Shown here in pieces: positions 9,303-18,692 of a stretch of 64,000 nucleotides of DNA. Where the stretch lies: NCBI RefSeq assembly GCF_030272705.1, contig NZ_JARFYM010000005.1, forward strand, positions 62,001 through 126,000, in the 5' to 3' direction. Each line of letters starts with the position of its first letter. Within the stretch, counting starts at the first letter, position 1. The notes under the pieces were generated by a model. That model was given only the letters and a program-made list of their open reading frames with translations, was not told where the DNA came from and did no database searches. Position numbers and translations under genes: made by a program. This stretch comes from Rhizobium mayense (GTDB lineage Bacteria > Pseudomonadota > Alphaproteobacteria > Rhizobiales > Rhizobiaceae).

Positions 9303-9965
9303 TCAGTTCTTTTTTTGCTGTTGCTGTTGCACTTGCTGCGACTTCGGATCGAGCTGAATCTGGACGCGGCCCCCGCAGGCATCCAGTTGCGCCTCGCCCG
9401 TAGCCATATGCACGGTAAGCTTACAGCCGGTAAACACGTTCGGCCCGTCCGTCAGCACGACTTTCTGGCCGTTCAGAATGGCGAGCTGGTTGGCCATGTC
9501 GAAAGAGCCGTCATCAGCCGTTGCCGTCTGCGTGCCGGAGACTAGGTAGACCTTGTCGGTGACCAGAATGTGATCGATGTCGGCATCGCCGGAGACCAGC
9601 GACTGGTTCTGCTGCTTGGCAGCATTTGCGACCGGATTATCGGTTGTCGACTTGGCGTTGGCGTCGGCAGGCTGCTTTTTCTTGTAGAAAACAGTCATCT
9701 TGCCGGCCTGCATCGTCGTGGTGCCCTGGACGACCTTGACGTTGCCGGTGAATACCGCCTGGCTTTGCGCATCGTGGATTTCCAGCTTGTCGCTTTCGAT
9801 CTGGATCGGCTGATCCTTGGAAAGCTTCAAGCCGGGCATATTGCTCGTCGTCGCCTGGGCGCCGGCCTCAGTTGCCACAAAAATTGCAAGTGCGCTAAGC
9901 GCGCAGAAAAGGCCTGCCTTGCGCAGACCAGAATTGAAAAGGGAATGTCGCCAATCGTTTGTCAT
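9303..9965 (-). CDS. lptA: LPS-transport periplasmic bridge protein LptA (OstA-like)
   Basis: A 220-residue exported protein. An N-terminal hydrophobic segment (about residues 16-35, ending near GAQA) looks like a signal peptide. The OstA/LptA beta-jellyroll covers about residues 45-180 with PIQIESDKLEI and AVFTGNVKVVQG. Family members form the bridge across the periplasm for LPS. The C-terminus is glutamine and lysine rich (QQVQQQQQKKN). Its start overlaps the lptC stop codon by 4 bases. Confidence 0.93.
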   Translation of the reverse strand: MTNDWRHSLFNSGLRKAGLFCALSALAIFVATEAGAQATTSNMPGLKLSKDQPIQIESDKLEIHDAQSQAVFTGNVKVVQGTTTMQAGKMTVFYKKKQPADANAKSTTDNPVANAAKQQNQSLVSGDADIDHILVTDKVYLVSGTQTATADDGSFDMANQLAILNGQKVVLTDGPNVFTGCKLTVHMATGEAQLDACGGRVQIQLDPKSQQVQQQQQKKN

Positions 9966-10648
9966 GAACCGCCCGGCTGTTGCTCGCTAGCTGAATTGTG
10001 GAGTGCGGCTGGCTCGATATGCATCTGAACCTGGCCGTCGAATTCGATTACGCTTCCCTTATCCGTCATCTTGAGCGACTCTGCAACAACCGACATGCCT
10101 CCGCGGTATATTGCAACCTGATCCTGACTGGAGAGGTCGCCCTTCTTCACATCGAGGAACGCGGTCTTGAATTCGGCACGCAAGCCGTTGTCCATCAGGA
10201 TGGTAAAGGGCGCGGTCAGCTTCAGCGTGTCGCCCTGCCGGTCGAAATCCGCGCTCTGGGCCGTCACATGCGCAATCACCTGGTTGTTGACCGGCATCGA
10301 GGCCTTGATGGTCTTGAGCGTGATCATATTGGGATTCTTGATGTCCTGCAGCGCCTTTTCTGCGAGCAGTGAATAGTTGATGCCGTCCTTGTTGCGGCCT
10401 GCGATGGCCGGACGCTCCATCACCACCTTGCCGTCCTCGATCTTCGCGCCCTCGATCTGAATGTTCTCCGGCAGATATGCGCGCACGACTGACACCGCGA
10501 TGAAGATCAGCGAGATGATCAACGCAGCCACCGGAAGCAGGATCCTCAGTCTTCTGACGCGCGCAGAATGAAAGATCGCGTCCTTATACGCATTTCTTCC
10601 CAGGTCGGCGCTGATCGGCTGGCCGGAGGTCTCGAGTGTATTGAGCAT
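9962..10648 (-). CDS. lptC: LPS export system protein LptC
   Basis: A 228-residue protein with one transmembrane helix at about residues 35-58 (LRILLPVAALIISLIFIAVS) and a periplasmic LptC/YrbK-like beta domain after it. LptC takes LPS from LptFG and hands it to LptA. It opens the lptC-lptA-lptB unit. In many rhizobia a ribonuclease D or KpsF gene stands upstream of lptC; here the next gene is the divergent sppA. Confidence 0.9.
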   Translation of the reverse strand: MLNTLETSGQPISADLGRNAYKDAIFHSARVRRLRILLPVAALIISLIFIAVSVVRAYLPENIQIEGAKIEDGKVVMERPAIAGRNKDGINYSLLAEKALQDIKNPNMITLKTIKASMPVNNQVIAHVTAQSADFDRQGDTLKLTAPFTILMDNGLRAEFKTAFLDVKKGDLSSQDQVAIYRGGMSVVAESLKMTDKGSVIEFDGQVQMHIEPAALHNSASEQQPGGS

Positions 10649-10966
10649 GCAACAGGTCCGTCTTCTCTGTTCCGGAAAAACACGTTCGAGTCATGCACAG
10701 ACTGTGCCAACAAGCCTGCCAGATCGTTTCGCATTATTGCATTGGCTTGCCAATATGGATTTTTTGTCTGCGACAAGCAATTTTAGCAAAAAAATATAAT
10801 GCGTGGCCGTTTCGCCCGATCGAGTGTCGCCCTATCTGACGAAACGCCGGCAGCATAATCCTGAAAAATTAGGGTGGATTTTTGCTAAGGATTATGCCCG
10901 TTTCAAGGTGTTGTATATCCGGTTCGTCGTGTATCCGATTTATGACTAGGGGAGAGATAAGGCGTC
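10649..10966. other. Divergent lptC/sppA intergenic region
   Basis: This 318-base stretch contains no convincing gene. It must hold promoters for both lptC (minus) and sppA (plus). It is AT-rich at 10755-10800 and carries a 45-base imperfect inverted repeat at 10853-10897. GGGGAGAG at 10950-10957 is the probable ribosome-binding site of sppA. Confidence 0.6.
10853..10897. repeat. GCATAATCC...GGATTATGC palindromic repeat, copy A
   Basis: GCATAATCCT and AGGATTATGC form the ends of a 45-base element with an AT-rich centre. Two related elements occur at 34824-34867 and 54795-54839 with the same ends and a similar length, so it is a dispersed intergenic repeat. Confidence 0.65.
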
Positions 10967-11917
10967 ATGGACAGTTCTGCAATCGCAGATCGGCGGCAAT
11001 TGCGCCGCAAGCTTGGCTTCTGGCGCGTCATCGCGGTTCTTCTCCTGGTGGCGCTTGGCTTTGCGCTCTTCCGTTTCGTCGCGGGTGATCTGCTACGCGG
11101 ACCGCAGATCGCGCGCGTCGAGGTCAGCGGGCTTATCCTGGACGACAAAGAGCTTTTGGAGCGGCTGAAGAGGATTCAGGACAACGATCAGGTCAAGGCG
11201 CTGATCGTGTCGATTTCATCGACCGGCGGCACCACCTATGGCGGTGAACGCATCTTCAAGGCCATTCGCGCCGTTGCCGCGAAGAAGCCCGTCGTCTCCG
11301 ATATCCGCACCGTGGCCGCGTCTGCGGGCTATATGATCGCCACGGCCGGTGATGACATCGTTGCCGGCGACACCTCGATCACCGGATCGATCGGTGTCAT
11401 CTTTCAGTATCCGCAGGCGAAGGACCTGCTCGACAAGCTTGGCGTGTCGTTGGAAGACATCAAATCGGCACCGCTGAAGGCGGAGCCGTCGCCTTTCCAT
11501 CCGGCGAGTGAGGAAGCCAAGAGCATGATCCGCAACATGGTCATGGACAGCTATGCCTGGTTCGTCGATCTCGTCGCCGACCGCCGCAAATTGCCGCGGG
11601 AGGACGTGCTGAAGCTCGCAGACGGCAGCATCTTCACGGGCCGGCAGGCATTGCAGAACAAGCTGATCGACACGATCGGCGGCGAGGACGAAATTCGCGC
11701 TTATCTCGCTACGCGCAAGGTCAAAAAGGACTTGCCGATCGTCGACTGGAAGGCGGAGGACAAAACCTCATTCTTCTCATGGTCGGGCGCCGCTTCCCGG
11801 TTGCTAAATCTCTTCGGTTATGATGATTTTATGAAGGGAGAGGATCTCCAGAAATTTATGACCGAGAAGTTGTTTCTTGACGGCCTGCTTTCTGTTTGGC
11901 AGGGTGCAGCCAATTGA
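10967..11917 (+). CDS. sppA: Signal peptide peptidase SppA (short form)
   Basis: A 316-residue inner-membrane serine protease that degrades released signal peptides. One transmembrane helix spans about residues 20-38. The Ser-Lys dyad is seen as Ser119 in AASAGYMIA and Lys171 in SAPLKAEPSPF. It is the short, single-domain form and acts as an oligomer in the family. The gene runs toward ihfB with a 26-base gap and may be co-transcribed with it. Confidence 0.94.
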   Translation: MDSSAIADRRQLRRKLGFWRVIAVLLLVALGFALFRFVAGDLLRGPQIARVEVSGLILDDKELLERLKRIQDNDQVKALIVSISSTGGTTYGGERIFKAIRAVAAKKPVVSDIRTVAASAGYMIATAGDDIVAGDTSITGSIGVIFQYPQAKDLLDKLGVSLEDIKSAPLKAEPSPFHPASEEAKSMIRNMVMDSYAWFVDLVADRRKLPREDVLKLADGSIFTGRQALQNKLIDTIGGEDEIRAYLATRKVKKDLPIVDWKAEDKTSFFSWSGAASRLLNLFGYDDFMKGEDLQKFMTEKLFLDGLLSVWQGAAN

Positions 11918-11943
11918 TAAATCAATGATTTAAGGGGGCAACC

Positions 11944-12249
11944 GTGATTAAGTCGGAATTGGTGCAGATTGTTGCGGCACGTAACCCGCATCTCTACCAC
12001 CGGGACGTCGAAAATATCGTCAACGCTGTCCTCGACGAGATCACAGATGCGCTTGCTGGCGGAAATCGGGTGGAATTGCGCGGTTTCGGCGCTTTTTCCG
12101 TCAAAAACAGGCCCTCGCGCTCCGGTCGCAACCCGCGTACGGGCGATACGGTGTTCGTCGAAGAAAAATGGGTTCCCTTCTTCAAGACGGGCAAAGAGCT
12201 GCGCGAGCGCCTCAATCCCGGCGCCGGCGACGAAGAAGACGACAATTAA
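11944..12249 (+). CDS. ihfB: Integration host factor subunit beta
   Basis: A 101-residue DNA-bending protein of the HU/IHF family. The beta arm contains SGRNPRTGD with the intercalating proline; the body helix [15 protein letters not shown] and [12 protein letters not shown] are typical of IhfB. It pairs with IhfA to bend DNA at recombination sites and at sigma-54 promoters, so it works with RpoN encoded in this window. The acidic C-terminal tail DEEDDN is common in alphaproteobacteria. GGGGG lies a few bases upstream of the ATG. Confidence 0.96.
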   Translation: MIKSELVQIVAARNPHLYHRDVENIVNAVLDEITDALAGGNRVELRGFGAFSVKNRPSRSGRNPRTGDTVFVEEKWVPFFKTGKELRERLNPGAGDEEDDN

Positions 12250-12404
12250 CAGTCGTTTTTGACCGATACTCCTTGCGAATGTCCCCGGTGGACATGATTG
12301 TGCCGCGACCGGATGGCACTTGAACTCGGCCCGGTCTTTCTTATTCTGCGGCTATAGGCGTCAGGGGTGCATGGCACGGATGCGCCTGGACAAAGGAGCG
12401 CTCA

Positions 12405-12737
12405 ATGGCCAAGAAGATCATCAACCTGCTGATATTGCTGCCGCTCGGTATCATCCTCATCGTCTTCTGCGTGGCCAACCGGCAGTCCGTCACGCTCGCG
12501 CTCAATCCGTTCAGACCCGAAGATCAGGTGCTGTCGCTGAACGCGCCGCTGTTCGTGCTGCTGTTTGTAGCGCTCATCATCGGCATGCTGGTCGGCGCAG
12601 CCGTCACCTGGTTCAATCAGGGCAAACACCGCAAGCTCGCCCGCGCCCAATCACGCGAAGCCGTCCGCTGGCAGGCGGAAGCCGACAAGCATCGCAGCCG
12701 CGCTGAACAGATCGCCGGCCAGCTTCCGTCTAAGTGA
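12405..12737 (+). CDS. LapA-domain (DUF1049) membrane protein
   Basis: A 110-residue protein with two transmembrane helices (about residues 5-23 and 46-67) followed by a charged helical tail, the layout of the LapA/YciS domain. The E. coli relative works with LapB in control of LPS synthesis; that role is not shown for rhizobia. AGGAG stands 7-8 bases before the ATG. The 155-base gap after ihfB includes GACCGG...CCGGTC followed by TTTCTT, a weak candidate terminator. Confidence 0.85.
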   Translation: MAKKIINLLILLPLGIILIVFCVANRQSVTLALNPFRPEDQVLSLNAPLFVLLFVALIIGMLVGAAVTWFNQGKHRKLARAQSREAVRWQAEADKHRSRAEQIAGQLPSK

Positions 12738-12765
12738 CTGGAGCGTGGGCGCTCATTTGAACGCT

Positions 12766-13215
12766 CTATTCGCCGCTGAGCCGCATGTCCTTGTAATCGC
12801 CCTCCGGCGATGAACCGTCGCCGATGATCCTGAAACCGAGCGTGCGGTAAAAGGCGATCGCCCGCGTATTCTTCACCAGGCATTTCAGCCGGTAGCGCCG
12901 CTTGGGCCATTCCGGCAGCGCGGCGAGGAGCGCCTTGCCGGCGCCACAGCCCTGAAATTCGGGCAGGATATAGAGCATATGGATGAAATCATCCGGCTCC
13001 CACAGCGTCAGAAAGCCGGCGATGGTCGCGTTCCGGTCCTCGCAGACGAAGATGCGCTCGCCCTGCGTATGAATAACGAAATCCGTAGCGTGAAATTCGC
13101 CCGGATCGACCCAGAGAAAGGTGAGGCGGCGCACGCGGAGATAAATATCGGCGAGAACATCCATGTCCCGCTCGCATGCCGGCCGGATGGTCCAAAGATC
13201 TGATTTCGACGTCAT
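12766..13215 (-). CDS. GNAT-family N-acetyltransferase
   Basis: A 149-residue acetyltransferase. The acetyl-CoA binding motif A is seen in LYILPEFQGCGAGKALLAAL and the C-terminal part has NTRAIAFYRTLGF. The substrate is not predictable. I chose the ATG at 13215 (MTSKSDLWTIRPA); the frame is open a further 12 codons with an unlikely sequence. It is followed at a short distance by the CoxG-like gene on the same strand, but nothing links them in function. Confidence 0.85.
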   Translation of the reverse strand: MTSKSDLWTIRPACERDMDVLADIYLRVRRLTFLWVDPGEFHATDFVIHTQGERIFVCEDRNATIAGFLTLWEPDDFIHMLYILPEFQGCGAGKALLAALPEWPKRRYRLKCLVKNTRAIAFYRTLGFRIIGDGSSPEGDYKDMRLSGE

Positions 13216-13251
13216 GATCGGCCTATATGGGGCGTCAGGTGACGATCGCAA

Positions 13252-13704
13252 TCAGGCGCTAGCTTGGCCGTTGAGGGCCGAGGTGAAATCCGCGAAGAAC
13301 TGCTGAGCCAGTTTCTTGGCGCTGGAATCGACCAGCCGCGACCCGAGCTGGGCGATCTTGCCGCCGACCTGGGCCTTGGCCTCATAGCGCAGGATCGTCT
13401 CGCCGCCTTCCTCTTCCAGGGTGACATCGGCCCCGCCCTTGGCAAAGCCGGCAATACCGCCCTTTCCTTCGCCGGAGATCGTATAGCTCTCCGGCGCGTT
13501 GATATTGGACAGCGTCACCTCACCGTTGAAGGAAGCGGAGACCGGGCCGATCTTCAATTTCACCGTTGCCGTGAGTTCGGTCGGTGAGATCTTTTCCAGG
13601 CTCTGACAGCCGGGGATGCACTGCTTGAGGATATCGGGGTCGTTCAACGCGGCCCATACGACGTCCCTCGGCGCGGCAATCCGTTCTTCACCGGTCATAT
13701 CCAT
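13252..13704 (-). CDS. CoxG-like (carbon monoxide dehydrogenase subunit G, SRPBCC) protein
   Basis: A 150-residue protein of the START/SRPBCC fold, CoxG branch: it begins MDMTGEERIAAPRDVVWAAL and has NDPDILKQCIPGCQSLEK and KIGPVSASFNGEV. In CO oxidisers CoxG helps mature or anchor CO dehydrogenase, but many copies occur without cox genes, as here. GGGAGG stands 7 bases before this ATG. The frame extends far upstream as an antisense shadow of the next gene, so the ATG at 13704 is the believable start. Confidence 0.87.
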   Translation of the reverse strand: MDMTGEERIAAPRDVVWAALNDPDILKQCIPGCQSLEKISPTELTATVKLKIGPVSASFNGEVTLSNINAPESYTISGEGKGGIAGFAKGGADVTLEEEGGETILRYEAKAQVGGKIAQLGSRLVDSSAKKLAQQFFADFTSALNGQASA

Positions 13705-13815
13705 GGCAATCCTCCCGATCTGGCATCTTGTCCGGGGATAATCGCAGATCGGAAAGCGCTTTGCCAAGTGGCAGCCAGGTGCTATTTGCACGCACATATC
13801 AATTTTGAGACAAGC

Positions 13816-14973
13816 ATGGTGAAACAGAAGGAACGCCGACCCGGTTCGAAAACCGCGGGCGGCCCCGGCGCAAAGCCACAAAGGGATGTCAGGCGTGACG
13901 CGCCCCTCAAGACCGGCAAGCCACCGGCAAAGCCCGCACGGGATACCGGCCCGAGGACCGCGCCGGCCGCGCGCGACCGCAACGACCGGACGGCGGAGCC
14001 GCGGGCTGCTGCCTCGGTTTCGGCAACGCCCGAACGCCCGTTGATCGTGCGAAGCGGCGAGCGTCCGGCTGAGCGCGTGCCTGTTATCCTCGAATCCTTG
14101 GGTGCTGGCGATTTTCACCTGATCGATAGCGGCAACGGGTTGAAGTTCGAGCAATACGGCCCCTATCGCATCGTCAGACCGGAGGCGCAGGCGCTGTGGC
14201 AGCCCTCGCTCGCCGCCCAAGTCTGGGACAATGCCGATGCGATCTTCACCGGCGATACCGATGAGGACGGCATGGGCCGCTGGCGGTTTCCACGCGAAGC
14301 GCTGGGCGAGACCTGGCCGCTGCAATTGCTCGGCATCGATTTCCTCGGCCGCTTCACCGCCTTCCGCCATGTCGGCGTGTTCCCGGAGCAGATCGTCCAC
14401 TGGGCCTGGATGAAGGAGCAGGTCGAAGCCGCAAAACGGCCGCTGAAGGTGCTGAACCTCTTCGGCTATACCGGTGTCGCCTCGCTTGTGGCCGCCGCTG
14501 CTGGCGCCGAGGTGACCCATGTCGACGCCTCGAAGAAGGCGATCGGCTGGGCGCGGGAAAACCAGTCGCTCGGCCGCATGGAAAAGCTGCCGATCCGCTG
14601 GATCTGCGAAGACGCCATGAAATTCATCCTGCGCGAAGAACGGCGCGGCAGCAAATACGACATCATCCTGACCGACCCGCCGAAATTCGGACGCGGCCCG
14701 AACGGTGAGGTCTGGCATCTCTTCGAACATCTGCCGTCGATGCTCGACATCTGCCGCGAGATCCTGTCGCCCAAGGCGCTTGGTCTGGTCCTGACAGCCT
14801 ATTCGATCCGTGCCAGCTTCTATTCGATCCATGAGCTGATGCGCGAAACCATGCGTGGCGCCGGTGGCGCCGTCGAATCCGGCGAGCTGGTCATCCGCGA
14901 GGCGGGCTTTGACGGCAAAACGCGGGGCCGGGCGCTCTCCACATCCCTCTTCAGTCGTTGGGTGCCGAAATGA
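13816..14973 (+). CDS. Class I SAM-dependent rRNA methyltransferase (RlmI/RlmK-like)
   Basis: A 385-residue protein. The first 80 residues are basic, Pro/Ala rich and probably disordered. The methyltransferase domain has NLFGYTGVASLVAAAAGA (SAM binding), HVDASKKAIGWA and the catalytic-region TDPPKFGRG, as in 23S rRNA cytosine methyltransferases. The exact target base is not known. The ATG at 13816 (MVKQKERRPG) follows GAGA; an ATG at 13768 is open but its extension is unlike the family. It overlaps the next gene by ATGA. Confidence 0.88.
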   Translation: MVKQKERRPGSKTAGGPGAKPQRDVRRDAPLKTGKPPAKPARDTGPRTAPAARDRNDRTAEPRAAASVSATPERPLIVRSGERPAERVPVILESLGAGDFHLIDSGNGLKFEQYGPYRIVRPEAQALWQPSLAAQVWDNADAIFTGDTDEDGMGRWRFPREALGETWPLQLLGIDFLGRFTAFRHVGVFPEQIVHWAWMKEQVEAAKRPLKVLNLFGYTGVASLVAAAAGAEVTHVDASKKAIGWARENQSLGRMEKLPIRWICEDAMKFILREERRGSKYDIILTDPPKFGRGPNGEVWHLFEHLPSMLDICREILSPKALGLVLTAYSIRASFYSIHELMRETMRGAGGAVESGELVIREAGFDGKTRGRALSTSLFSRWVPK

Positions 14974-15830
14974 ACCACGATTTCCGCAATGACGGCCCTC
15001 GCAAGGTCGGACATGTCAAGGAGGTCACCTCGCTTGCCAATCCGATCATCAAGGACATCAAGGCGCTCACCAACAAGAAGTCGCGCGAGGAGAGCGGCGC
15101 TTTCCTGGCGGAAGGCCTGAAGCTGGTCATCGACGCCCTGGAGCTCGGCTGGACCATTCGCACGCTGGTCTATGCCAAGGCCGCCAAGGGCAAGCCGCTA
15201 GTCGAGCAGGTGGCTGCCAAGACCGTCGCTGCCGGCGGGCTCGTGCTCGAAGTCAGTGAGAAGGTCATTGCCTCGATCACCCGCCGCGATAATCCGCAGA
15301 TGGTGGTCGGCATATTCGATCAGCGCTGGCGGCCGCTCCGGGACGTCAAGCCGAAGGCCGGCGAGACCTGGGTGGCGCTCGACCGCGTGCGTGATCCCGG
15401 CAATCTCGGCACCATCATCCGCACTTCGGATGCCGCAGGCGCCTCTGGCGTCATCCTCGTTGGCGAGACGACGGACCCCTTTTCGTTGGAAACGGTCAGG
15501 GCGACCATGGGTTCGGTCTTCGCCGTTCCCGTCGTCAAGGCGACTCCGGAGGAATTTCTGGCCTGGAAGAAGACTGCGGGCGTTTCCGTCGTCGCCACTC
15601 ATCTGGCTGGCGCCGTCGACTACCGCACGATCGATTACAAGAAAAAGCCCGTCGTGCTGCTGATGGGCAACGAACAGTCCGGCTTGCCGGACGCCTTGGC
15701 GAAGGAGGCCGATGCGCTTGCCCGCATTCCGCAGGCCGGCCGCGCCGACAGCCTCAACCTGGCGGTGGCGACTGCAGTGATGCTGTTCGAAGCCCGCCGT
15801 CATCTTCTGACCCTCAGTGAGACGCGATGA
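14970..15830 (+). CDS. TrmH/SpoU-family RNA 2'-O-methyltransferase
   Basis: A 286-residue knotted methyltransferase. An N-terminal substrate-binding part (residues 15-110, [11 protein letters not shown]) is followed by the SPOUT motifs: motif 1 [15 protein letters not shown], motif 2 [14 protein letters not shown] and motif 3 [20 protein letters not shown]. It probably methylates rRNA or tRNA ribose; the site is unknown. The ATG at 14970 overlaps the upstream stop by 4 bases, and the gene overlaps lspA by 4 bases, so three genes form one coupled unit. Confidence 0.92.
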   Translation: MNHDFRNDGPRKVGHVKEVTSLANPIIKDIKALTNKKSREESGAFLAEGLKLVIDALELGWTIRTLVYAKAAKGKPLVEQVAAKTVAAGGLVLEVSEKVIASITRRDNPQMVVGIFDQRWRPLRDVKPKAGETWVALDRVRDPGNLGTIIRTSDAAGASGVILVGETTDPFSLETVRATMGSVFAVPVVKATPEEFLAWKKTAGVSVVATHLAGAVDYRTIDYKKKPVVLLMGNEQSGLPDALAKEADALARIPQAGRADSLNLAVATAVMLFEARRHLLTLSETR

Positions 15831-16345
15831 CCGACAGTGAGATGAACGAACAGACGCCCGCAAAACCCGCGCTGTTTTCCCGGCCCTTGCCGATCCTGAT
15901 TTTCATCGTGGCCGCTGTCGTCCTTGACCAGGTCGTGAAGATCATGGTCGATAATTGGCTGCCCTTGCAGGAGATGGTGCCGGTGATTCCAATGCTGGCG
16001 CTCTATCGCACCTATAATCTCGGTGTCGCCTTCTCGATGCTGTCGGGCATGGACGGCTGGTTCATCGTCGGCATGCGGCTCGTCATCGTCGTTTTCGTGC
16101 TCTGGCTCTGGCGGCGTACGCCCAATCATCGCTGGCTCGCTCATCTGGGCTTTGCGTTGATTATCGCTGGCGCGCTCGGCAACCTGATCGACCGGTTCCT
16201 CTATGGCCACGTGATCGACTATATTCTGTTCCACACGCAGACGTGGTCGTTCGCCGTCTTCAATCTTGCCGACAGCTTTATCACCGTAGGCGCCGGTTGC
16301 GTCATTCTGGACGAGCTGCTTCTGCCGAAAAAGGCGAAAGCGTAA
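15827..16345 (+). CDS. lspA: Lipoprotein signal peptidase (signal peptidase II)
   Basis: A 172-residue membrane aspartic protease that removes the signal peptide from diacylated prolipoproteins. It has four hydrophobic segments. The catalytic aspartates are in [16 protein letters not shown] and FNLADSFI, the standard D-R and N-x-A-D motifs, and LDQVVKIMV stands in the first helix. The lipoprotein pathway continues with lnt at 41765-43363. It is translationally coupled to the methyltransferase gene upstream. Confidence 0.96.
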   Translation: MTDSEMNEQTPAKPALFSRPLPILIFIVAAVVLDQVVKIMVDNWLPLQEMVPVIPMLALYRTYNLGVAFSMLSGMDGWFIVGMRLVIVVFVLWLWRRTPNHRWLAHLGFALIIAGALGNLIDRFLYGHVIDYILFHTQTWSFAVFNLADSFITVGAGCVILDELLLPKKAKA

Positions 16346-16400
16346 AATTCTACCGAATCCCTGAAGGCATCGGGAAGAGTGCCCATGTTAGCAAGCCTAT

Positions 16401-18692
16401 ATGAGCACTCTGGCAAACCTGCAGGAAAAGCTTGTCGCCGCCATTGCCGACGACCACACCGAGCCGCGCGAACGGCCGGCCAAAGACGCGCCTCTCATAG
16501 CCGTTGATCCGATTGTTATTTCGCCGGCTAATATGCTGACTGCATCAGAATCCGCGCTTCCTCAATGGCTGCAACGCCATTGGCTGAACGGCGGCGGCTT
16601 GGTCGCCGGCGTGGCGCTCATGTCGGTCGGCTATGCAGGTGGCCCGCTGGCGCTCGCCGCGCTGCTTGGCCTGATAGCCCTGACGATCGTTATTGCCGGT
16701 ATCGTCCGCAGGCGGAATGCTGCCCGCAAGATCTTGACGGATGCGCTGTCGCTGAGCGAACACGAGCATGATCGTCTCTGGGAAAGCAACGAAAGCACAA
16801 GTCTGCTCGCCACCATCCACGATGCGCTTGGCGATATCACGGTGACGCGTGACATCGAACGCCGCATCGTCCACGCCAACGCCACCTTCCGCAAACTGAC
16901 CGGCAAAGCGAACCCGGAAGGCCTGACGCTGGAAGAGGCGGGGCTTGTCTTCCGCGCCGCGACAGCTTCTCAGCGTCAGGACGCCGAGATTTCCACGGCG
17001 GAAGGCCCTCGCATTTTCGCGTGGCACGATGTCATGTTCCGCGACCCCGCCACTGGACAGTTGAAAATCCAGAGCGTCGCCCGCGACGTGACCGAGGAGC
17101 GGCAGGCCGCTCGCCTTCGCGAGGAGGCACGGCTGAAGGCGGAATATAACAGCGCCGCCAAATCGCGGCTGCTCGCCACCGTCAGCCACGAGGTTCGTAC
17201 GCCGCTGTCGGGCATTCTCGGCATGAACCATTTGCTCGCCCAGACGCCGCTGACGCCGGAGCAGGCTAACTACCTGACCGGCATCCGCCAGTCCGGCAAT
17301 GCCCTCGCGCAACTCGTCGAAGACCTGCTAGATTTCTCGACGATCGAAGTCGGCCGCTTCCAGCTCCGCCCGCGCATGGAACATCTGCGGCCGCTGCTGG
17401 AAGGCGTCGTCGAGATGCTCGCGCATCGCGCCCATGAAAAAGGCATCGAGATCGCCGCGACCGTTGCGGCAGACGTTCCCGAAACCATGGAGTTCGATCC
17501 CGCCCGGCTGCGCCAGGTATTGTTCAATGTGATCGGCAATGCGGTGAAATTTACGCAGAGCGGCGGCGTCCTGATCCGCGCCGGTCTCGATGGCGATAAT
17601 TTGGTGATATCGGTGCGAGATAGCGGCCCGGGAATGACCGAAGAAGAGCAGGCTCGTATCTTCGGCGAGTTCGAACAGGCCGGCAATGTACTGGACAGAA
17701 GTGCCGGCACCGGCCTGGGGCTCGCGATCTCCGCCCGCATCCTGCGCGAGTTCGGCGGCGCATTGAGCGTCGCCAGCGAGCGAGGCAAGGGCAGCGAGTT
17801 CACAATCCGCTTTCCCGTTTCCATCATCGCCGGAGAAAACGAGCAGGGCAGGCGCAGTGACCTGCTCGAAGCGTCCCACGTCTTGCTATTGGCGCCAGAA
17901 GGGGCCGCAAGCACCGCAATCGCCGAGACTATCCGCACACTTGGCGGCCGCTGCCGCCTGATCGGTCCCGGCGATGTGAAAAATCTGGTTCATTCCGCCG
18001 CCCGCGGTGAAGACAGGCCGCTGACGGACCTCATCGTCGATCATCGCATGGCGCCCTGGTATTTCCGGGAGGGAGCCGAACTGGCCGCCTCCGGCCTCAG
18101 AAAAATCTTTCTGGTCAATCCCGAGGAGCGCAACACCCATCCGCTCGATCTTTTCGATGCCTGGCTGATTCGGCCCCTGCGCGAACAATCGCTGATCGAT
18201 GTGCTGAGCGGCCGCATGCGCGGCATGGAGAAGCGTGATGTGTTGATCGACAGCCCACCCGAATTCGGTCTTGTAACGCCGGAAGCGACGGATACCACCC
18301 TCAATGTCCTGCTCGGGGAAGATGATCCCGTCAATGCCATGCTGGTGCGCGCCATGCTCGCCAAGGCCGGCCACAGGGTTCGCCTTGTCGAGGATTTCGG
18401 CGGCCTGCTCGCCCGCGCTGAAAATAGCGAGAATCGTCCGGATGTCGTTGTCACCGATCTCACCATGCCCGGCGGCGAGGGGGCGGCAATGCTCGCCCAA
18501 CTGAGGGCGCTGGAGCGCCGATACGGCCTTTCGCCCCTGCCTGTGATCGTGCTGACCGCCGACAGCCGTGACGCTATCCGCCGCCAGGCCCTGCTGGCCG
18601 GAGCCGATGCCGTGATCGTAAAGCCGGTCGATCCGGGGCGACTGATTGCCGAGGTCCAAGGCCTGTCGAAGCAGGCTCTCGGACGTGCTTAG
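16401..18692 (+). CDS. Hybrid sensor histidine kinase / response regulator
   Basis: A 763-residue membrane kinase. Two adjacent transmembrane helices (about residues 64-102) are followed by a PAS-like domain (130-235), HisKA with His263 in SHEVRTPLSG, and HATPase with VIGNAVKFTQ, DSGPGMTEEE and GTGLGLAIS. A receiver-like domain of uncertain activity (about 500-620) precedes the C-terminal receiver with phospho-acceptor Asp686 in TDLTMPGG and Lys in VKPVD. The periplasmic part is almost absent, so sensing is likely cytoplasmic or in the membrane. It lies between lspA and olsB; its partner and signal are unknown. Confidence 0.93.
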   Translation: MSTLANLQEKLVAAIADDHTEPRERPAKDAPLIAVDPIVISPANMLTASESALPQWLQRHWLNGGGLVAGVALMSVGYAGGPLALAALLGLIALTIVIAGIVRRRNAARKILTDALSLSEHEHDRLWESNESTSLLATIHDALGDITVTRDIERRIVHANATFRKLTGKANPEGLTLEEAGLVFRAATASQRQDAEISTAEGPRIFAWHDVMFRDPATGQLKIQSVARDVTEERQAARLREEARLKAEYNSAAKSRLLATVSHEVRTPLSGILGMNHLLAQTPLTPEQANYLTGIRQSGNALAQLVEDLLDFSTIEVGRFQLRPRMEHLRPLLEGVVEMLAHRAHEKGIEIAATVAADVPETMEFDPARLRQVLFNVIGNAVKFTQSGGVLIRAGLDGDNLVISVRDSGPGMTEEEQARIFGEFEQAGNVLDRSAGTGLGLAISARILREFGGALSVASERGKGSEFTIRFPVSIIAGENEQGRRSDLLEASHVLLLAPEGAASTAIAETIRTLGGRCRLIGPGDVKNLVHSAARGEDRPLTDLIVDHRMAPWYFREGAELAASGLRKIFLVNPEERNTHPLDLFDAWLIRPLREQSLIDVLSGRMRGMEKRDVLIDSPPEFGLVTPEATDTTLNVLLGEDDPVNAMLVRAMLAKAGHRVRLVEDFGGLLARAENSENRPDVVVTDLTMPGGEGAAMLAQLRALERRYGLSPLPVIVLTADSRDAIRRQALLAGADAVIVKPVDPGRLIAEVQGLSKQALGRA

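Noticed and set aside
13705..14832. Long minus-strand open frame running upstream of the CoxG-like gene
   Set aside because: It is antisense to the rRNA methyltransferase gene and has no family similarity. Only the last 150 residues, from the ATG at 13704, form a recognisable protein.
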